A stretch of DNA of 64,000 nucleotides from Novosphingobium taihuense (GCF_007830315.1 NZ_VLKJ01000010.1:89416-153415); one strand, 5' to 3'; counted from the first letter of the stretch, positions 15,375-25,607 are shown. The notes: generated from the sequence alone by a model not told the origin. A program made the numbers and translations.

Positions 15375-16895
15375 CTACCTTTCCTTCGTTGCCGAGAAGG
15401 TCAGCTCCGGATTGCGCTCCTGCTGGTAGCCCACGTCCCACGAAGACCGCGCCATGAAAACCGGGTCGCCGTCGCGATCCTTGGCAAGATTCGAAACGTT
15501 GAAATCGGCAAAAGATTTCAGCGCCGCATCGCTCCCCTTGAGCCACCGCGCCGTATCGAACGGCGAAGGTTCGAGCACCGCCTCGACCTTGTATTCTGCC
15601 TCAAGCCGCGAAACCAGCACGTCGAGCTGCAACTGGCCAACGACGCCGACGATCCACTGCGAACCGATCTCCGGATAGAACACCTGGATCACGCCTTCTT
15701 CCGAAAGGTCGTCCAGCGCCTTGCGCAGCTGCTTGGTCTTGGTCGGGTCCTTCAGCACCACGCGGCGCAGGATTTCGGGCGCGAAGTTGGGCAGGCCGGT
15801 AAAGCGCAGGTCGTTCTTTTCCGAAAGCGTATCGCCCACGCGCAGCGTCCCGTGGTTCGGGATGCCGATGATGTCGCCCGCCTCTGCGGTGTCGGCAATC
15901 TCGCGGTCCTGCGCGAAGAACAGGATTGGCGAATGCACTGCAATCGGCTTGCCAAGGCCCGATGGCGTCAGCTTCATGCCGCGCTTGAACGTGCCCGAGA
16001 CCATGCGCATGAAAGCGATGCGGTCACGGTGCTGCGGATCCATGTTGGCCTGCACCTTGAAGATGAAGCCGGTCACGTCGGGCCGCTCCGGGTCCACCGT
16101 GCCTTCGCTCGACTTCTGCGGGCGCGGTGGCGGGGCATAGCGGGCAATCGCGTCGATCAGCTCGGCCACGCCGAAGTTCTTCAGCGCCGATCCGAAATAG
16201 ACCGGCGTCAGGTCGCCATGGCGATATGCCTCGATGTCGAACTCGGGATAGCCCGCGCGGGCCAGTTCGATTTCCTCGGCGATGTCTTCGGGAATGTCCG
16301 TTGCCGGTTCGCGCTTGCCGAGGAACTCGCGGCTGTCGCCCTCGGGCCGCGCGATGGTCTCGTCGGCGAAGTTCATCACGCCCTGGAAGATGCCGCCCAT
16401 GCCGATGGGCCAGGACATCGGCACCACATCGAGCGCCAAGGCATCGGCCACTTCATCGAGCGTCTCGAACACCGAACGCCCTTCGCGGTCCACCTTGTTC
16501 ACGAAGGTGATGATCGGGACCGAGCGCATGCGGCAGACCTCGAACAGCTTGCGCGTCTGCGGCTCGATGCCCTTGGCCGCGTCGATCACCATGATCGCCG
16601 AATCGACCGCGGTCAGCGTGCGGTAGGTGTCTTCGGAGAAGTCCTCGTGGCCCGGCGTGTCGAGCAGGTTGAAGACAACGCCGTCCTTCTGGAACGTCAT
16701 CACCGACGACGTCACCGAAATCCCGCGCTGCTGCTCGATCTTCATCCAGTCCGACCGCGCGCGACGGGCAGCGCCGCGCGCCTTGACCTCGCCCGCAAGA
16801 TGGATCGCCCCGCCCTGTAGCAGCAGCTTCTCGGTCAGCGTGGTCTTGCCCGCGTCAGGGTGCGAAATGATGGCGAATGTACGGCGATTGGACAT
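15375..16895 (-). CDS. prfC: Peptide chain release factor 3
   Basis: A 506-residue translational GTPase that recycles RF1/RF2 from the ribosome. The P-loop is SHPDAGKTT (residues 11-19), followed by DTPGHEDF and NKVDRE, then the RF3-specific domain with PIGMGGIFQGV and the C-terminal QLQLDVLVSRLEAEY. It is slightly shorter than the E. coli protein (~529) and ends cleanly in FSATKER. The ATG at 16895 begins SNRRTFAIISHPD, the family start; the open frame upstream overlaps the divergent halogenase gene and is not used. Confidence 0.96.
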   Translation of the reverse strand: MSNRRTFAIISHPDAGKTTLTEKLLLQGGAIHLAGEVKARGAARRARSDWMKIEQQRGISVTSSVMTFQKDGVVFNLLDTPGHEDFSEDTYRTLTAVDSAIMVIDAAKGIEPQTRKLFEVCRMRSVPIITFVNKVDREGRSVFETLDEVADALALDVVPMSWPIGMGGIFQGVMNFADETIARPEGDSREFLGKREPATDIPEDIAEEIELARAGYPEFDIEAYRHGDLTPVYFGSALKNFGVAELIDAIARYAPPPRPQKSSEGTVDPERPDVTGFIFKVQANMDPQHRDRIAFMRMVSGTFKRGMKLTPSGLGKPIAVHSPILFFAQDREIADTAEAGDIIGIPNHGTLRVGDTLSEKNDLRFTGLPNFAPEILRRVVLKDPTKTKQLRKALDDLSEEGVIQVFYPEIGSQWIVGVVGQLQLDVLVSRLEAEYKVEAVLEPSPFDTARWLKGSDAALKSFADFNVSNLAKDRDGDPVFMARSSWDVGYQQERNPELTFSATKER

Positions 16896-16973
16896 GGGCT
16901 GCGCGGTTAGCGCCCACACGCACTTTCGTCCACCTGCTTGACACGATGGGGGCGGTTCCGCTTCGCTATCGCC

Positions 16974-18518
16974 ATGGGTCAACCAATTCGCAACATCACT
17001 ATCGTTGGCGGCGGCACTACCGGCTGGCTGGCGGCGCTTTTCCTGGTCACCCGGCTGCAGGGGGCTGTCCGGCGGGGTGAGCTCGATATTCATCTGATTG
17101 AATCCGAACGCATCCCGATCATCGGCGTCGGCGAATCGCTTTCACCTTCGATGGCCACCACGCTCGAACAGCTCGGCATCCCCGAAGACGACTTCATCCG
17201 CGATACGGACGCCACCTTCAAGGTCGCGGGCTATTTCGTCGGCTGGGACGCGGCCGACGACGGTCGACCGCTCAGCTGGGTCAATCCTTTCGTGGGTTTC
17301 ATGACTGCAGGCTGGGAATTCGAGCGCTACGAGCTGACCGGGGGCGCATATGGCGATGGTCCGGACTACGCACGCGTCGTATCGCCCTGCCGCGAAGCTA
17401 TCGAACTGCGCAAATCACCAAAGATGCGCGGTCAGAAGCCGTTCGAGCACGTCCTGCGCTATGCCTATCACACCAACGCCGCGGCCTTCGCACCCTTCCT
17501 GCGCAAACATGCTGAAGCGCGCGGAGTCCGACGTACTGGAGCCGACGTCATCGGCGCAACGCGCGACGAGCGGGGCCATATCAGCACCATTACCCTTGAG
17601 GGTGCGCGCGAGGTTCCAGTCGAGCTTGTCATCGACGCCAGCGGTTTCAGCAGTGTCCTGCACCATAAGGTAATGGGCGTGCCATTGGTGGACTACAGCC
17701 ACATTCTGCTCAATGACCGAGCGGTCGTAACCCAGCTCGCCCACGCCAATCCCGATGAGCCGCTAGAGCCTGCCACCCGGGCCACTGCGCTACCGCACGG
17801 CTGGGCCTTCCGCGTTCCGCTCTACCATCGCACCGGCAACGGCTTCATCTATTCCAGCAAGCACTGCTCCGACGAAGCGGCGGCAAACGAGTTTGCCGGC
17901 TACCTTGGAAGCGGGGCCAGGGTTGATGACATGAGGGTGATCCCCATGCGGGTCGGTCGCACCCAGCACAGCTGGGAAGGCAACTGCATCGCGCTCGGCC
18001 TTGCTGCAGGCTTCGTCGAACCGCTTGAAGCATCGGCAATTTTTACCGTCGAGACATCGGTGAAGTGGCTCCTCCACTATTTCCCCGACAGCGACTGGGA
18101 ACCTGCCTTGCGAGACCGGTACAACAGCCGCGTCACCGACCTTTACGACGAGGTGGCAGACTATATCGCGCTGCACTACCGCCTATCGCGCCGCGAAGAC
18201 ACGTCCTACTGGCGCGCGCAGCGGCACGAGATGAAGGTGTCTGACAGGCTTGAACAGAACCTGTCCATCTGGCGCCATACCCTGCCGGTGCGCGCGGATT
18301 TCGCCAGCACCAACTACTTCGACGAGAACACCTATATCGCCGCGCTGTTTGGCAAGGGCTTCTATCGCGGTCGTGAACTGCAACCGATGCGCGAAGTAGA
18401 TGCCCGCAACTGGGCGGGGCTCAAGCAGAATATCACGTCTGCTCATGCCCGCGCGCTGGGCATGCTGCCGGATCACCGCGCCGTGCTGACGGAAATCCGC
18501 ACTCGCGCCAGCGGCTAG
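16974..18518 (+). CDS. Flavin-dependent tryptophan-halogenase family protein
   Basis: A 514-residue FAD-dependent protein. The FAD motif GGGTTG is at 12-17, the second FAD region is IPIIGVGES, and the lysine that forms the chloramine-type intermediate in PrnA is conserved as Lys83 in DATFKVAGYF. The halogenase WxWxIP motif appears as GWAFRVPL, so the tryptophan pattern is not strict. A C-terminal GLAAGFVEPLEAS block is typical. Many sphingomonad homologues have no proven halogenase activity. It diverges from prfC, with 78 bp between them, and shares its CTAG stop with the convergent epimerase gene. No partner flavin reductase is seen nearby. Confidence 0.85.
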   Translation: MGQPIRNITIVGGGTTGWLAALFLVTRLQGAVRRGELDIHLIESERIPIIGVGESLSPSMATTLEQLGIPEDDFIRDTDATFKVAGYFVGWDAADDGRPLSWVNPFVGFMTAGWEFERYELTGGAYGDGPDYARVVSPCREAIELRKSPKMRGQKPFEHVLRYAYHTNAAAFAPFLRKHAEARGVRRTGADVIGATRDERGHISTITLEGAREVPVELVIDASGFSSVLHHKVMGVPLVDYSHILLNDRAVVTQLAHANPDEPLEPATRATALPHGWAFRVPLYHRTGNGFIYSSKHCSDEAAANEFAGYLGSGARVDDMRVIPMRVGRTQHSWEGNCIALGLAAGFVEPLEASAIFTVETSVKWLLHYFPDSDWEPALRDRYNSRVTDLYDEVADYIALHYRLSRREDTSYWRAQRHEMKVSDRLEQNLSIWRHTLPVRADFASTNYFDENTYIAALFGKGFYRGRELQPMREVDARNWAGLKQNITSAHARALGMLPDHRAVLTEIRTRASG

Positions 18519-19399
18519 GCGGGACGGACGGTAACGTCCATGCGGAAGGTGCGGGTAGCGCCGGGATCAAGCAGGACCACGCCGGGCTTTTCGCGGAAAT
18601 CGCCGGTGAAGCCTTCAGGGTCGGCGTAACCCTGCCACGGCTCGATGCAGATGTAGCGCGCGCCGGGGACCTGCCAGACGCCCATCGACGTTGTGTCGGG
18701 GAAATGGAGGTCGAGGCAGGTGCCGCCATCGACACCATAAGTGAGCGATTTGCTCTCGAACACGTCCCAGATCAGCGCGTCATTCCGGAACAGCTCTTCG
18801 TTCAGCAATAACTCGCGTGAGTTGGCCGGACTCGGGCGAGAGTTAGGGGAGAGTTCGCCAGAGTTGGGGGTGAGTTGCCGTAGAGTTGGACTTTCGGCCT
18901 TTTCGAAGACAAGCTTATGATCTTGCTTGGGAAAACCGCCCGGAAGCGGCCAGGCGAAGGCCGGATGAAAGCCGAAGCTGAAGGGCAGCGGTTCATTGTT
19001 GGGATTTTGGATGCTGACTTCGGTGTGCAGCGTCATCGCCGCGATCCGGTAGGCAACCTCCAGCACGAAGCCGAACGGATAAACCGCTCGCGTCGCCGGG
19101 GAGTCTGTCAGACGGAAGCGTGCCTCGGCCGCCTCGACATGGACCGGCGCAAAGGCGCTTCGGCGCGCAAAGCCATGTTTCGGCATGGAAAACTCGCGCC
19201 CGTCCAGCCGTAGCGTATCGCCCGAAAGCGCGCCGACGATCGGGAACAGGAACGGCGCGTGACCCGACCAGAAGGCCGGGTCCGCATCCGTCATGTACTC
19301 AGCTCCCGTCGCATCGGTCAGCGACCAAAGCTCTGCGCCCAAAGGATTGATCCGGGCGGTCAGCCCCTCGCTGCCGATGGTGACGAGATCGTCGGTCAT
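18515..19399 (-). CDS. Aldose 1-epimerase family protein with an in-frame repeat insert
   Basis: A 294-residue galactose-mutarotase-fold protein of the LacX/YeaD-like subgroup, which interconverts anomers of hexoses or hexose phosphates. Candidate catalytic residues are His75 (KHGFARR), His145 (FGFHPAF) and a C-terminal Glu in CIEPWQGYAD. Residues ~172-198 (rich in Pro, Asn and Ser) are encoded by a 10-11 bp DNA repeat and have no counterpart expected in the family, yet the frame is kept. The ATG overlaps the pheT stop (ATGA), so it is translated with the phenylalanyl-tRNA synthetase genes. Its stop shares the palindrome CTAG with the halogenase stop. Confidence 0.82.
   Translation of the reverse strand: MTDDLVTIGSEGLTARINPLGAELWSLTDATGAEYMTDADPAFWSGHAPFLFPIVGALSGDTLRLDGREFSMPKHGFARRSAFAPVHVEAAEARFRLTDSPATRAVYPFGFVLEVAYRIAAMTLHTEVSIQNPNNEPLPFSFGFHPAFAWPLPGGFPKQDHKLVFEKAESPTLRQLTPNSGELSPNSRPSPANSRELLLNEELFRNDALIWDVFESKSLTYGVDGGTCLDLHFPDTTSMGVWQVPGARYICIEPWQGYADPEGFTGDFREKPGVVLLDPGATRTFRMDVTVRPA
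18819..18890. repeat. GAGTT short-period repeat inside the epimerase gene
   Basis: GAGTT occurs at 18819, 18840, 18851, 18861, 18872 and 18883, i.e. every 10-11 bp with one doubled spacing of 21. The bases between copies vary. The array encodes a Pro/Asn/Ser-rich insert on the minus strand. Confidence 0.8.
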
Positions 19400-21786
19400 C
19401 CGCGCAGAACACCGCCAAGCTTGGCAGCAGCAGCCACCACCTTGTCAGAAATCGCCTTGAGCGTTGCCTCGTCGAACGACTTCTCGAGCGGCTGAAGCGT
19501 GACTTCGATGGCGAGGCTCTTCTGGCCTTCGGGCACGCCCTGCCCCCGGAAGTCGTCAAAAACCCGAGCCGAAACAATCGCCTGCTTGTCCGCACCCCTG
19601 ACGGCACGGAGCAGATCGCCCGCCGGAACCGCAGCACCGACAAGGAACGCGAAGTCGCGGGTGACGGCCTGCAGCGCGGGCGGCGCGAAGTGCGCGCGGG
19701 CGAACTGGCCCGGCCCCTTGCGCGGCGGGATGCGGTCAAGGAACAGCTCGACCACGGCCACCGGACCATCGAGGTCGAAGGCCTTGGCAGTCGCCGGATG
19801 CAACATGCCGAAGCGTGCCAGCACCTGCTTGGGCCCGAGGCGGAGCGTGGCGGACTGGCCGGGGTGGAACTGGGCGCCAGCCTCACCCATGACCAACAGG
19901 TTATCGACCGGCGCGCCAGCTTCGGCGAGCAAAGCCAGCGCCTCGGCCTTGGCGTCAAAGGCGTCGAAGGGCTTGGCCTTTCCGGTCGCCCAGCCGCGCG
20001 AGACGGATTCGCCTGCAAGAACAACCGCAAGGCTCAGCTTCTCGTCGCTCGCGCCGCCCTCGCCACGCAGGTAGCGGCGACCGATCTCGAACACGCGCAC
20101 CGATGTAGCCCCACGGTGGAGATTGCGCTGCGCCGCAGAGAGCAGGCCCGGCAGCAGCGATGGCCGCATGACCTTGAGATCTTCGGAAATCGGGTTGGCA
20201 AGGCTCCACAGCGCTTCGCCATCGGCAAAGTGCGCGGCCTCCTTCTCGGGCAGGAACGACCACGTCACCGCTTCGTGCAAACCCCGCGAAGCCGCGGCAC
20301 GGCGCACACGGCGCTCAAGCGACTGCACCGCAGTTGCTGTCGGCTTGGCCACGCCATCTGCGCGCGGCAGCGGAGTAGAGGGCACGGCGTCGAGGCCATG
20401 AACGCGGATCACTTCCTCGACGATGTCGGGCGCGCCGTCCACGTCAGGGCGCCAGGTCGGCACGGTCACGGTCCAGTCGTCGGCCACGTCGAAGCCGAGC
20501 GCGGTCAGAATGCGCTTCTGTTCACCGTTGCCGACGTCGATGCCGCCGAGGCTTCCGGCCAGCGCCGGATCATAGGCGACAGTCTTGCGCGCCAGCGGCG
20601 GTTGCCCTGCGCGGATCACTTCGCTCGCCTCGCCCCCGCAGATCTCGAGGATCAGCTTGGTCAGCAGGTCCAGCCCGGTATCGAGGAACGCCGGATCGAC
20701 GCCGCGCTCGAACCGCCCGCGCGCATCCGAGGTCAGCGAGAGCGCCTGGCCCGTGCGGGCAATCGAAGCGGGATCGAAGTAAGCAACTTCAAGCAGGACG
20801 TCGGTCGTCTCGTCCGAACAGCCCGAATGCTCGCCGCCCATGATCCCGGCGATGTCGTGCACGCCGGCATCATCGGCAATCACCGTCATCCACGGCTGCA
20901 GCGCATATTCCTTGCCGTTGAGCGCCAGACAGGTCTCGCCCTCACGCGCCTTGCGGGCAACCACGGCACCTGAAAGCTTGGCCATGTCATAGGCGTGGGC
21001 CGGGCGGCCATAGCCCAGCATCACGTAGTTGGTGATGTCTACCAGCGCCGAGATCGGGCGCTGGCCCGCGCTCTTGAGGTAGTCCTGCAGCCACTTGGGA
21101 CTGGGGCCATTCTTCACAGCCCGGATGACGCGGCCGTAGAAGGCGGGACAACCTTCCGGATCGTCGGTGCGCACTTCGACCGGGCAGGGGAAGCTGCCAG
21201 CGACCGGCGCGGCGTCGATCGGCTTGAGCACGCCAAGGCCCGCTGCCGCCAGATCGCGGGCGATGCCGTGAACGCCCATGCAGTCTGGCCGGTTGGGCGT
21301 GATCGCCACGTCGAACACCGGATCGGAGCCGAGGTAATCGGCGAAAGTCGTGCCCAGCGGCGCATCATCGGGCAGTTCGATGATGCCGTCATGCTCTTCG
21401 CCAAGGCCAAGCTCGCGCGTCGAGCACATCATGCCGTTGGATTCGACGCCACGGATCGCCGATTTGCGCAGTTCCATGCCATTGGCCGGAACCACGGCGC
21501 CGGGAAGGCCGAGCACGCCGACCAGCCCCGCACGCGCATTGGGCGCGCCACAGACGACCTGAAGCGGCGAACCGTCCCCCAGATCGACCGAAAGCACCTG
21601 CAGCTTGTCTGCCTGTGGGTGCTTTTCCGCCGTCAACACGCGGGCGACGCGGAAGCTCTTGAGCGCGGCCGAGGCATCTTCGACGCCTTCGATCTCCAGG
21701 CCCAGCGAGGTCAGCTTTTCGGCGATGGTGCGGGCGTCGGCCTTGGTATCGAGGACCGACTTCAACCACGAGAGCGAGAACTTCAC
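19396..21786 (-). CDS. pheT: Phenylalanyl-tRNA synthetase beta subunit
   Basis: A 796-residue subunit, the usual length. In order: N-terminal tRNA-binding OB domain ([14 protein letters not shown], residues ~45-150), B3/4 editing domain, B5 domain (around [18 protein letters not shown]), the catalytic-like core, and a C-terminal anticodon-binding FDX-ACB domain (GLRF-type, with [19 protein letters not shown]). The GTG at 21786 is chosen because it overlaps the pheS stop (GTGA) and gives the VKFSLSWLK start of the family. The 3' end is coupled to the epimerase gene. Confidence 0.97.
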   Translation of the reverse strand: MKFSLSWLKSVLDTKADARTIAEKLTSLGLEIEGVEDASAALKSFRVARVLTAEKHPQADKLQVLSVDLGDGSPLQVVCGAPNARAGLVGVLGLPGAVVPANGMELRKSAIRGVESNGMMCSTRELGLGEEHDGIIELPDDAPLGTTFADYLGSDPVFDVAITPNRPDCMGVHGIARDLAAAGLGVLKPIDAAPVAGSFPCPVEVRTDDPEGCPAFYGRVIRAVKNGPSPKWLQDYLKSAGQRPISALVDITNYVMLGYGRPAHAYDMAKLSGAVVARKAREGETCLALNGKEYALQPWMTVIADDAGVHDIAGIMGGEHSGCSDETTDVLLEVAYFDPASIARTGQALSLTSDARGRFERGVDPAFLDTGLDLLTKLILEICGGEASEVIRAGQPPLARKTVAYDPALAGSLGGIDVGNGEQKRILTALGFDVADDWTVTVPTWRPDVDGAPDIVEEVIRVHGLDAVPSTPLPRADGVAKPTATAVQSLERRVRRAAASRGLHEAVTWSFLPEKEAAHFADGEALWSLANPISEDLKVMRPSLLPGLLSAAQRNLHRGATSVRVFEIGRRYLRGEGGASDEKLSLAVVLAGESVSRGWATGKAKPFDAFDAKAEALALLAEAGAPVDNLLVMGEAGAQFHPGQSATLRLGPKQVLARFGMLHPATAKAFDLDGPVAVVELFLDRIPPRKGPGQFARAHFAPPALQAVTRDFAFLVGAAVPAGDLLRAVRGADKQAIVSARVFDDFRGQGVPEGQKSLAIEVTLQPLEKSFDEATLKAISDKVVAAAAKLGGVLRG

Positions 21787-22883
21787 GAACGTACTCCAAC
21801 ACCGCCGGAAAGGGTCGGCACGTCCAGCGCGCCGAAGCCGTAGTGGCCAAGCCACCGCACATCGCCATCAAAGAAGGCGCGCAGGTCATCCATGCCGTAC
21901 TTCAGCATGGCGAGGCGATCGACGCCGGTGCCGAAGGCAAAGCCCTGCCATTCATCGGGATCGAGACCGCCGAATTCGATGACCTTGCGGTTGACCATGC
22001 CGGAGCCCAGCACTTCCATCCAGCCGCCGTTCTCGGCATCGCCGCTGCCGCCGACGACGCGCTTGCCGTTGATAAGGGTGTAGCCGACGTCGACTTCCAC
22101 CGATGGCTCGGTGAAGGGGAAGTAGCTGGGGCGCAGGCGCAGGACGATGTCGTCACGCTCGAAGAAGGCCTTGAGGAAGGTCTCCAGCGTCCACTTGAGG
22201 TGGCCGAGGTGGATGCCCTTGTCGATCACCAGACCTTCGATCTGGTGGAACATCGGCGTGTGCGTCGCGTCCGAGTCAGAGCGATAGACGCGGCCCGGCG
22301 CGATGATCCGCAAGGGCGCGCCCTGCGAAATCATCGAGCGGATCTGCACCGGCGAGGTATGCGTGCGCAGCAGCATGTCTCGGCCTTCTGCATCCTTGTC
22401 GGGGAAGTAGAAGGTATCGTGCATCGCGCGCGCCGGATGGGTTTCGGGCATGTTGAGCGCGGTGAAGTTGTGCCAGTCGTCCTCGATCTCGGGACCGCTG
22501 GCCACGGCAAAGCCCATGTCAGCGAAAATCTCGGCCAGCTCGTCCATCACTTGGCTGACCGGGTGAACCGAGCCCTTGGGCAGTTGTGGCGCAGGCAGTG
22601 AAAGGTCGACCGTCTCGGCGGCAAGGCGCGCTTCGAGCGCTGCGCTTTCCAGCGCGCCCTTGCGCTCTGTCAGCGCGAGAGTGACCGATTCACGCGCGGC
22701 GTGGATCTTGGGGCCTTCGCTCTGGCGCTGTTCCGGGGTCATCCCGCCCAGCGACTTGAGCAGGGCGCTGACCCAGCCCTGCTTGCCGAGCGCGGAGACG
22801 CGGATCGCCTCCACGGCATCCGGCGTGCTGGCTTCCGCAATGGCCGAGAGCGTTTCGGCCTGCTGTTGATCGAGGTTTTCCAT
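21783..22883 (-). CDS. pheS: Phenylalanyl-tRNA synthetase alpha subunit
   Basis: A 366-residue class-II synthetase subunit. An N-terminal coiled-coil (residues ~1-90) binds tRNA; class-II motif 2 appears as [26 protein letters not shown], and motif 3 includes [17 protein letters not shown]. The ATG at 22883 gives [12 protein letters not shown], a normal start. It forms a heterotetramer with PheT, encoded immediately downstream with overlapping codons. Confidence 0.97.
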   Translation of the reverse strand: MENLDQQQAETLSAIAEASTPDAVEAIRVSALGKQGWVSALLKSLGGMTPEQRQSEGPKIHAARESVTLALTERKGALESAALEARLAAETVDLSLPAPQLPKGSVHPVSQVMDELAEIFADMGFAVASGPEIEDDWHNFTALNMPETHPARAMHDTFYFPDKDAEGRDMLLRTHTSPVQIRSMISQGAPLRIIAPGRVYRSDSDATHTPMFHQIEGLVIDKGIHLGHLKWTLETFLKAFFERDDIVLRLRPSYFPFTEPSVEVDVGYTLINGKRVVGGSGDAENGGWMEVLGSGMVNRKVIEFGGLDPDEWQGFAFGTGVDRLAMLKYGMDDLRAFFDGDVRWLGHYGFGALDVPTLSGGVGVRS

Positions 22884-22954
22884 GGGCGAAGCCGCTAGCC
22901 GCAAATGCGCCAGAAGCAAAGTGGGGACATCGCGCGCCGCGCGCTATCCTTGGG

Positions 22955-23854
22955 TCAGGGTGCTGGCGTGAAGGTCGGCATAGGCGCGTGCAGTGCCTGT
23001 ACCGCGGCGCCGACAAACTCCTGCCTCGCCCGCATCACTTCCTGCAGGATCGGCTTGGGGCAATGGGCATACTCGCTGGGGCTCATCCCCATGAAGCGGT
23101 GGAAGTCGCGGACGAACTGCGCCTGGTCGTGATAATGGCTGTCGATCGCGCCGATCCACCTGAGCGTCGGATCCAGCATGTATTGGACGAGGCTGCGCAT
23201 GAAGCGTTGGCGGCGCAGCAGCAGGCGCGGCGGAAAGCCAAAGTGCTTTCGGCACTGCCTTTCGAGCGTGTGGGAAGGGAGGTGCGCAGCCTCGGCCATC
23301 TCGCACACGGTGCCCACGTCAGGATTGATCAGCGCGGCGTGGCAAGCAGCGATGCGGGGATCATCGGGCTGCGGGTCGTGCGCCAGCGCCCGCTCGAAAA
23401 AGCGGGTGATGTGAGCAAGTTCGGTCTGCTCGTCACGGACAGGGCCGAACACGTCGCGTGCCAGCGCCCGGAATGGCGCGAGAAACGGCTCGCGGGCGAC
23501 ATCGTAGATGCGGTCGGCATGGAGGTTTGCCGGTTGCCGCACGAAGCGTGCCCAGCCCAGTGGCAGGAGCCCGATGCCCCAGATGCGCGTGGTGCCGGTG
23601 GTGAATTCAAGCGCGATGCTGGTCGGGCCGGTGGCATTGGCCTGCACGCCCTTGAACGGTGGCTGGCCGGGCAGTTGCGAATCGGGAAAGTCACCCTGAT
23701 AGACGCGGATGTTGGCCCATTCGGGATGGAGGTGGTCGGTCACGCGGCCGCCGCCTGCCACTTCGATTTCGGTCAGGTAAAAGGTCGTGAAATAGCGCTG
23801 CAACGGCTCTGGCGGCCGATGGAATCGAACCCGGACTGTGCAGTCCCCGGTCAA
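22955..23854 (-). CDS. AraC-family transcriptional regulator
   Basis: A 299-residue regulator. The C-terminal ~100 residues hold two helix-turn-helix units: VCEMAEAAHLPSHTLERQCRKHFGF and the second with HYHDQAQFVRDFHRFMGMSPSEY, an AraC signature. The N-terminal ~160 residues are a sensor domain of no assigned ligand. The start is a TTG at 23854, the first possible codon after an in-frame TAA, with AGGGG eight bases ahead; no ATG lies near the N-terminus. Its targets are not evident from neighbours (pheST and rplT are housekeeping genes). Confidence 0.85.
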   Translation of the reverse strand: MTGDCTVRVRFHRPPEPLQRYFTTFYLTEIEVAGGGRVTDHLHPEWANIRVYQGDFPDSQLPGQPPFKGVQANATGPTSIALEFTTGTTRIWGIGLLPLGWARFVRQPANLHADRIYDVAREPFLAPFRALARDVFGPVRDEQTELAHITRFFERALAHDPQPDDPRIAACHAALINPDVGTVCEMAEAAHLPSHTLERQCRKHFGFPPRLLLRRQRFMRSLVQYMLDPTLRWIGAIDSHYHDQAQFVRDFHRFMGMSPSEYAHCPKPILQEVMRARQEFVGAAVQALHAPMPTFTPAP

Positions 23855-23936
23855 GCTGTGTGCGCCCCTGTTTTACTTTAGTTATGCGTTGTTCACCCGC
23901 ACCCTGCCTCGCACTTGCGCGAATCGCAACGAAAAA

Positions 23937-23965
23937 GGGCGGCTCCCGAAGGAACCGCCCTTTTT
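23937..23965. terminator. Bidirectional rho-independent terminator
   Basis: GGGCGGCTCC and GGAACCGCCC form a stem around CGAA, flanked by AAAAA on the left and TTTTT on the right, so it works on both strands. On the minus strand it ends rpmI-rplT. Confidence 0.92.
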
Positions 23966-23989
23966 GTCATGTTTGCCTTCTCGCGCCGG

Positions 23990-24352
23990 TCAGGCGGCGG
24001 GAAGCGCAGCCTTCGCCTGAGCGATGACGGCGGTGAAGATCGCACCTTCGTTCATCGCCAGATCGGCCATGGTCTTGCGGTCGAGTTCGATACCGGCAAG
24101 CTTGGTGCCGTGGATGAACTGCGAGTAGGTCAGGCCTTCGGCGCGGACAGCAGCGTTGATGCGCTGGATCCACAGGGCGCGGAAGGACCGCTTCTTAACC
24201 TTGCGGTCGCGATAGGCGTACTGGCCAGCCTTTTCGACGGCCTGACGGGCGACGCGGATGGTGTTCTTGCGACGGCCGCGATAGCCCTTCGCCTGATCCA
24301 GAATCCGCTTGTGCTTGGCTTTGGTGGTTACACCACGCTTGATACGGCTCAT
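23990..24352 (-). CDS. rplT: Large ribosomal subunit protein bL20
   Basis: A 120-residue basic rRNA-binding protein beginning [17 protein letters not shown] with the conserved [13 protein letters not shown] and [17 protein letters not shown] (here [16 protein letters not shown]) blocks. It is needed for early 50S assembly. It follows rpmI by 13 bp, the standard rpmI-rplT pair; infC is not adjacent here, and pheST lies further downstream on the same strand, separated by a terminator and the AraC gene. Confidence 0.98.
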   Translation of the reverse strand: MSRIKRGVTTKAKHKRILDQAKGYRGRRKNTIRVARQAVEKAGQYAYRDRKVKKRSFRALWIQRINAAVRAEGLTYSQFIHGTKLAGIELDRKTMADLAMNEGAIFTAVIAQAKAALPAA

Positions 24353-24365
24353 AGTTCAGCGCTCC

Positions 24366-24569
24366 TCAGTTCAGCCCGTAGGGCGCCCACTTCTTGATCA
24401 CCTTTGCATCTGCATCGGAGATCACGTCAGTGCCGCGGTTCTGGCGGATGTACTTGGCGTTGTGGCTGATCAGGCGGTGGCGCTTGCCGGCAACGCCGTG
24501 CTTCACCTTGCCGGTGGCGGTGAGCTTGAAGCGCTTCTTCACGCCGCTCTTCGTCTTCATCTTGGGCAT
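24366..24569 (-). CDS. rpmI: Large ribosomal subunit protein bL35
   Basis: A 67-residue basic protein, [23 protein letters not shown], with the conserved [11 protein letters not shown] segment. The ATG at 24569, with AGGAGAC upstream, gives the exact family length; the open frame further upstream is not coding. Confidence 0.98.
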   Translation of the reverse strand: MPKMKTKSGVKKRFKLTATGKVKHGVAGKRHRLISHNAKYIRQNRGTDVISDADAKVIKKWAPYGLN

Positions 24570-24691
24570 TTTCGTCTCCTGAGTTCGACGCGTCCGATCT
24601 GCCTTGGCAGCCCTTGTGGCCAGGCCGATCATCGAATCCGTGTCGGTTGAAGGTGGGGCCGTTAGCGGCAAGCGCCGCGAAAGGCAAGCAG

Positions 24692-25600
24692 TTAGCCCTT
24701 GCCGATGTCGGCCAGATCATAAGGCGTGCTCTGATACGTCTCGTTGATCCAGTTTCCGTAGAGCAGGTGGCCGTGGCCGCGCCAGGTGTTGGCGGGCATG
24801 GCCTGCGGATCATCGCCGGGGAAGTAGTGACGGGGAAGGTAGTTGCCCTCATCCCGGGCGTATTCGCCAGCGAGGGTCAATGTGTCGTATTCGAGGTGGT
24901 TGAACATGTGCAGCGTGCGCGTGGCGGGATCGTCGATCAGGCACAGCCCGGTCTCGGCGCTGTCGGCCAGCACGGTCAGGCCGCGGCCCTCTGGCAGGTC
25001 CTCGCGCCGCACTTCGCTCCAGCGGGAAACGGGCACGTCGAACACATCGGGAAGCCCGCGCATCCATGGGCTGGCCGGTGCGTGGTTGACGTGGCGGAAC
25101 ACGCCCGAGGCCTTGGTGGGCAAGCCGTGCTTCTCGACGCCATGGAAGTGGTGCAGTGCTGCCATCGCACCCCAGCAGATCGAAAGCGTGCGGTGAGCAT
25201 TGGTCTGCGACCAATCGAAGATGCGGCGCAACTCGTCCCAGTAGCCGACCTCGTCGAACGGGATCGTCTCGACCGGCGCACCGGTGACGATCAGGCCGTC
25301 ATACTTCTCGGCGCGAACTTCCTCCCACGGGCGGTAGAACGAGGAGATGTGGCCCGCAGAGGTGTTCTTGCTGACGTGGTCCGAAATGCGCACCAGTTCG
25401 AGTTCGACCTGCAGCGGCGTTGCGCCGAGCAGGCGGGCGATCTGGGTTTCGGTGGTGATCTTGTCGGGCATCAGGTTGAGCAGGGCGATCCGCATGGGGC
25501 GGATGTCCTGGCGCGCGGCCTCGGTCTCGCTCATCACGATGACGCCCTCGGCTTCGAGCGTCCTGCGGGCGGGGAGATTGTCGGCAATCCTGATCGGCAC
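24692..25600 (-). CDS. metA: MetA-type homoserine O-acyltransferase (predicted acetyl-CoA specific)
   Basis: A 302-residue glutamine-amidotransferase-like enzyme that activates homoserine for methionine synthesis. With the GTG at 25600 as residue 1, numbering matches E. coli MetA: catalytic Cys142 in SICWGAM, and the His-Glu pair in FNHLEYD. Residue 111 is Glu (TGAPVE), the residue reported to select acetyl-CoA, where succinyl-CoA enzymes have Gly. So despite the metA name it is predicted to make O-acetylhomoserine. The GTG start follows the family pattern [15 protein letters not shown] riboswitch and a hairpin over the start region lie upstream. Confidence 0.93.
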   Translation of the reverse strand: MPIRIADNLPARRTLEAEGVIVMSETEAARQDIRPMRIALLNLMPDKITTETQIARLLGATPLQVELELVRISDHVSKNTSAGHISSFYRPWEEVRAEKYDGLIVTGAPVETIPFDEVGYWDELRRIFDWSQTNAHRTLSICWGAMAALHHFHGVEKHGLPTKASGVFRHVNHAPASPWMRGLPDVFDVPVSRWSEVRREDLPEGRGLTVLADSAETGLCLIDDPATRTLHMFNHLEYDTLTLAGEYARDEGNYLPRHYFPGDDPQAMPANTWRGHGHLLYGNWINETYQSTPYDLADIGKG

Positions 25601-25607
25601 GGTCTTC

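Noticed and set aside
23800..23850. A tRNA T-arm-like sequence (CCGGGTTCGATTCC on the minus strand)
   Set aside because: No acceptor, D or anticodon arms can be formed around it, and it is coding sequence for the start of the AraC-family regulator. Chance similarity.
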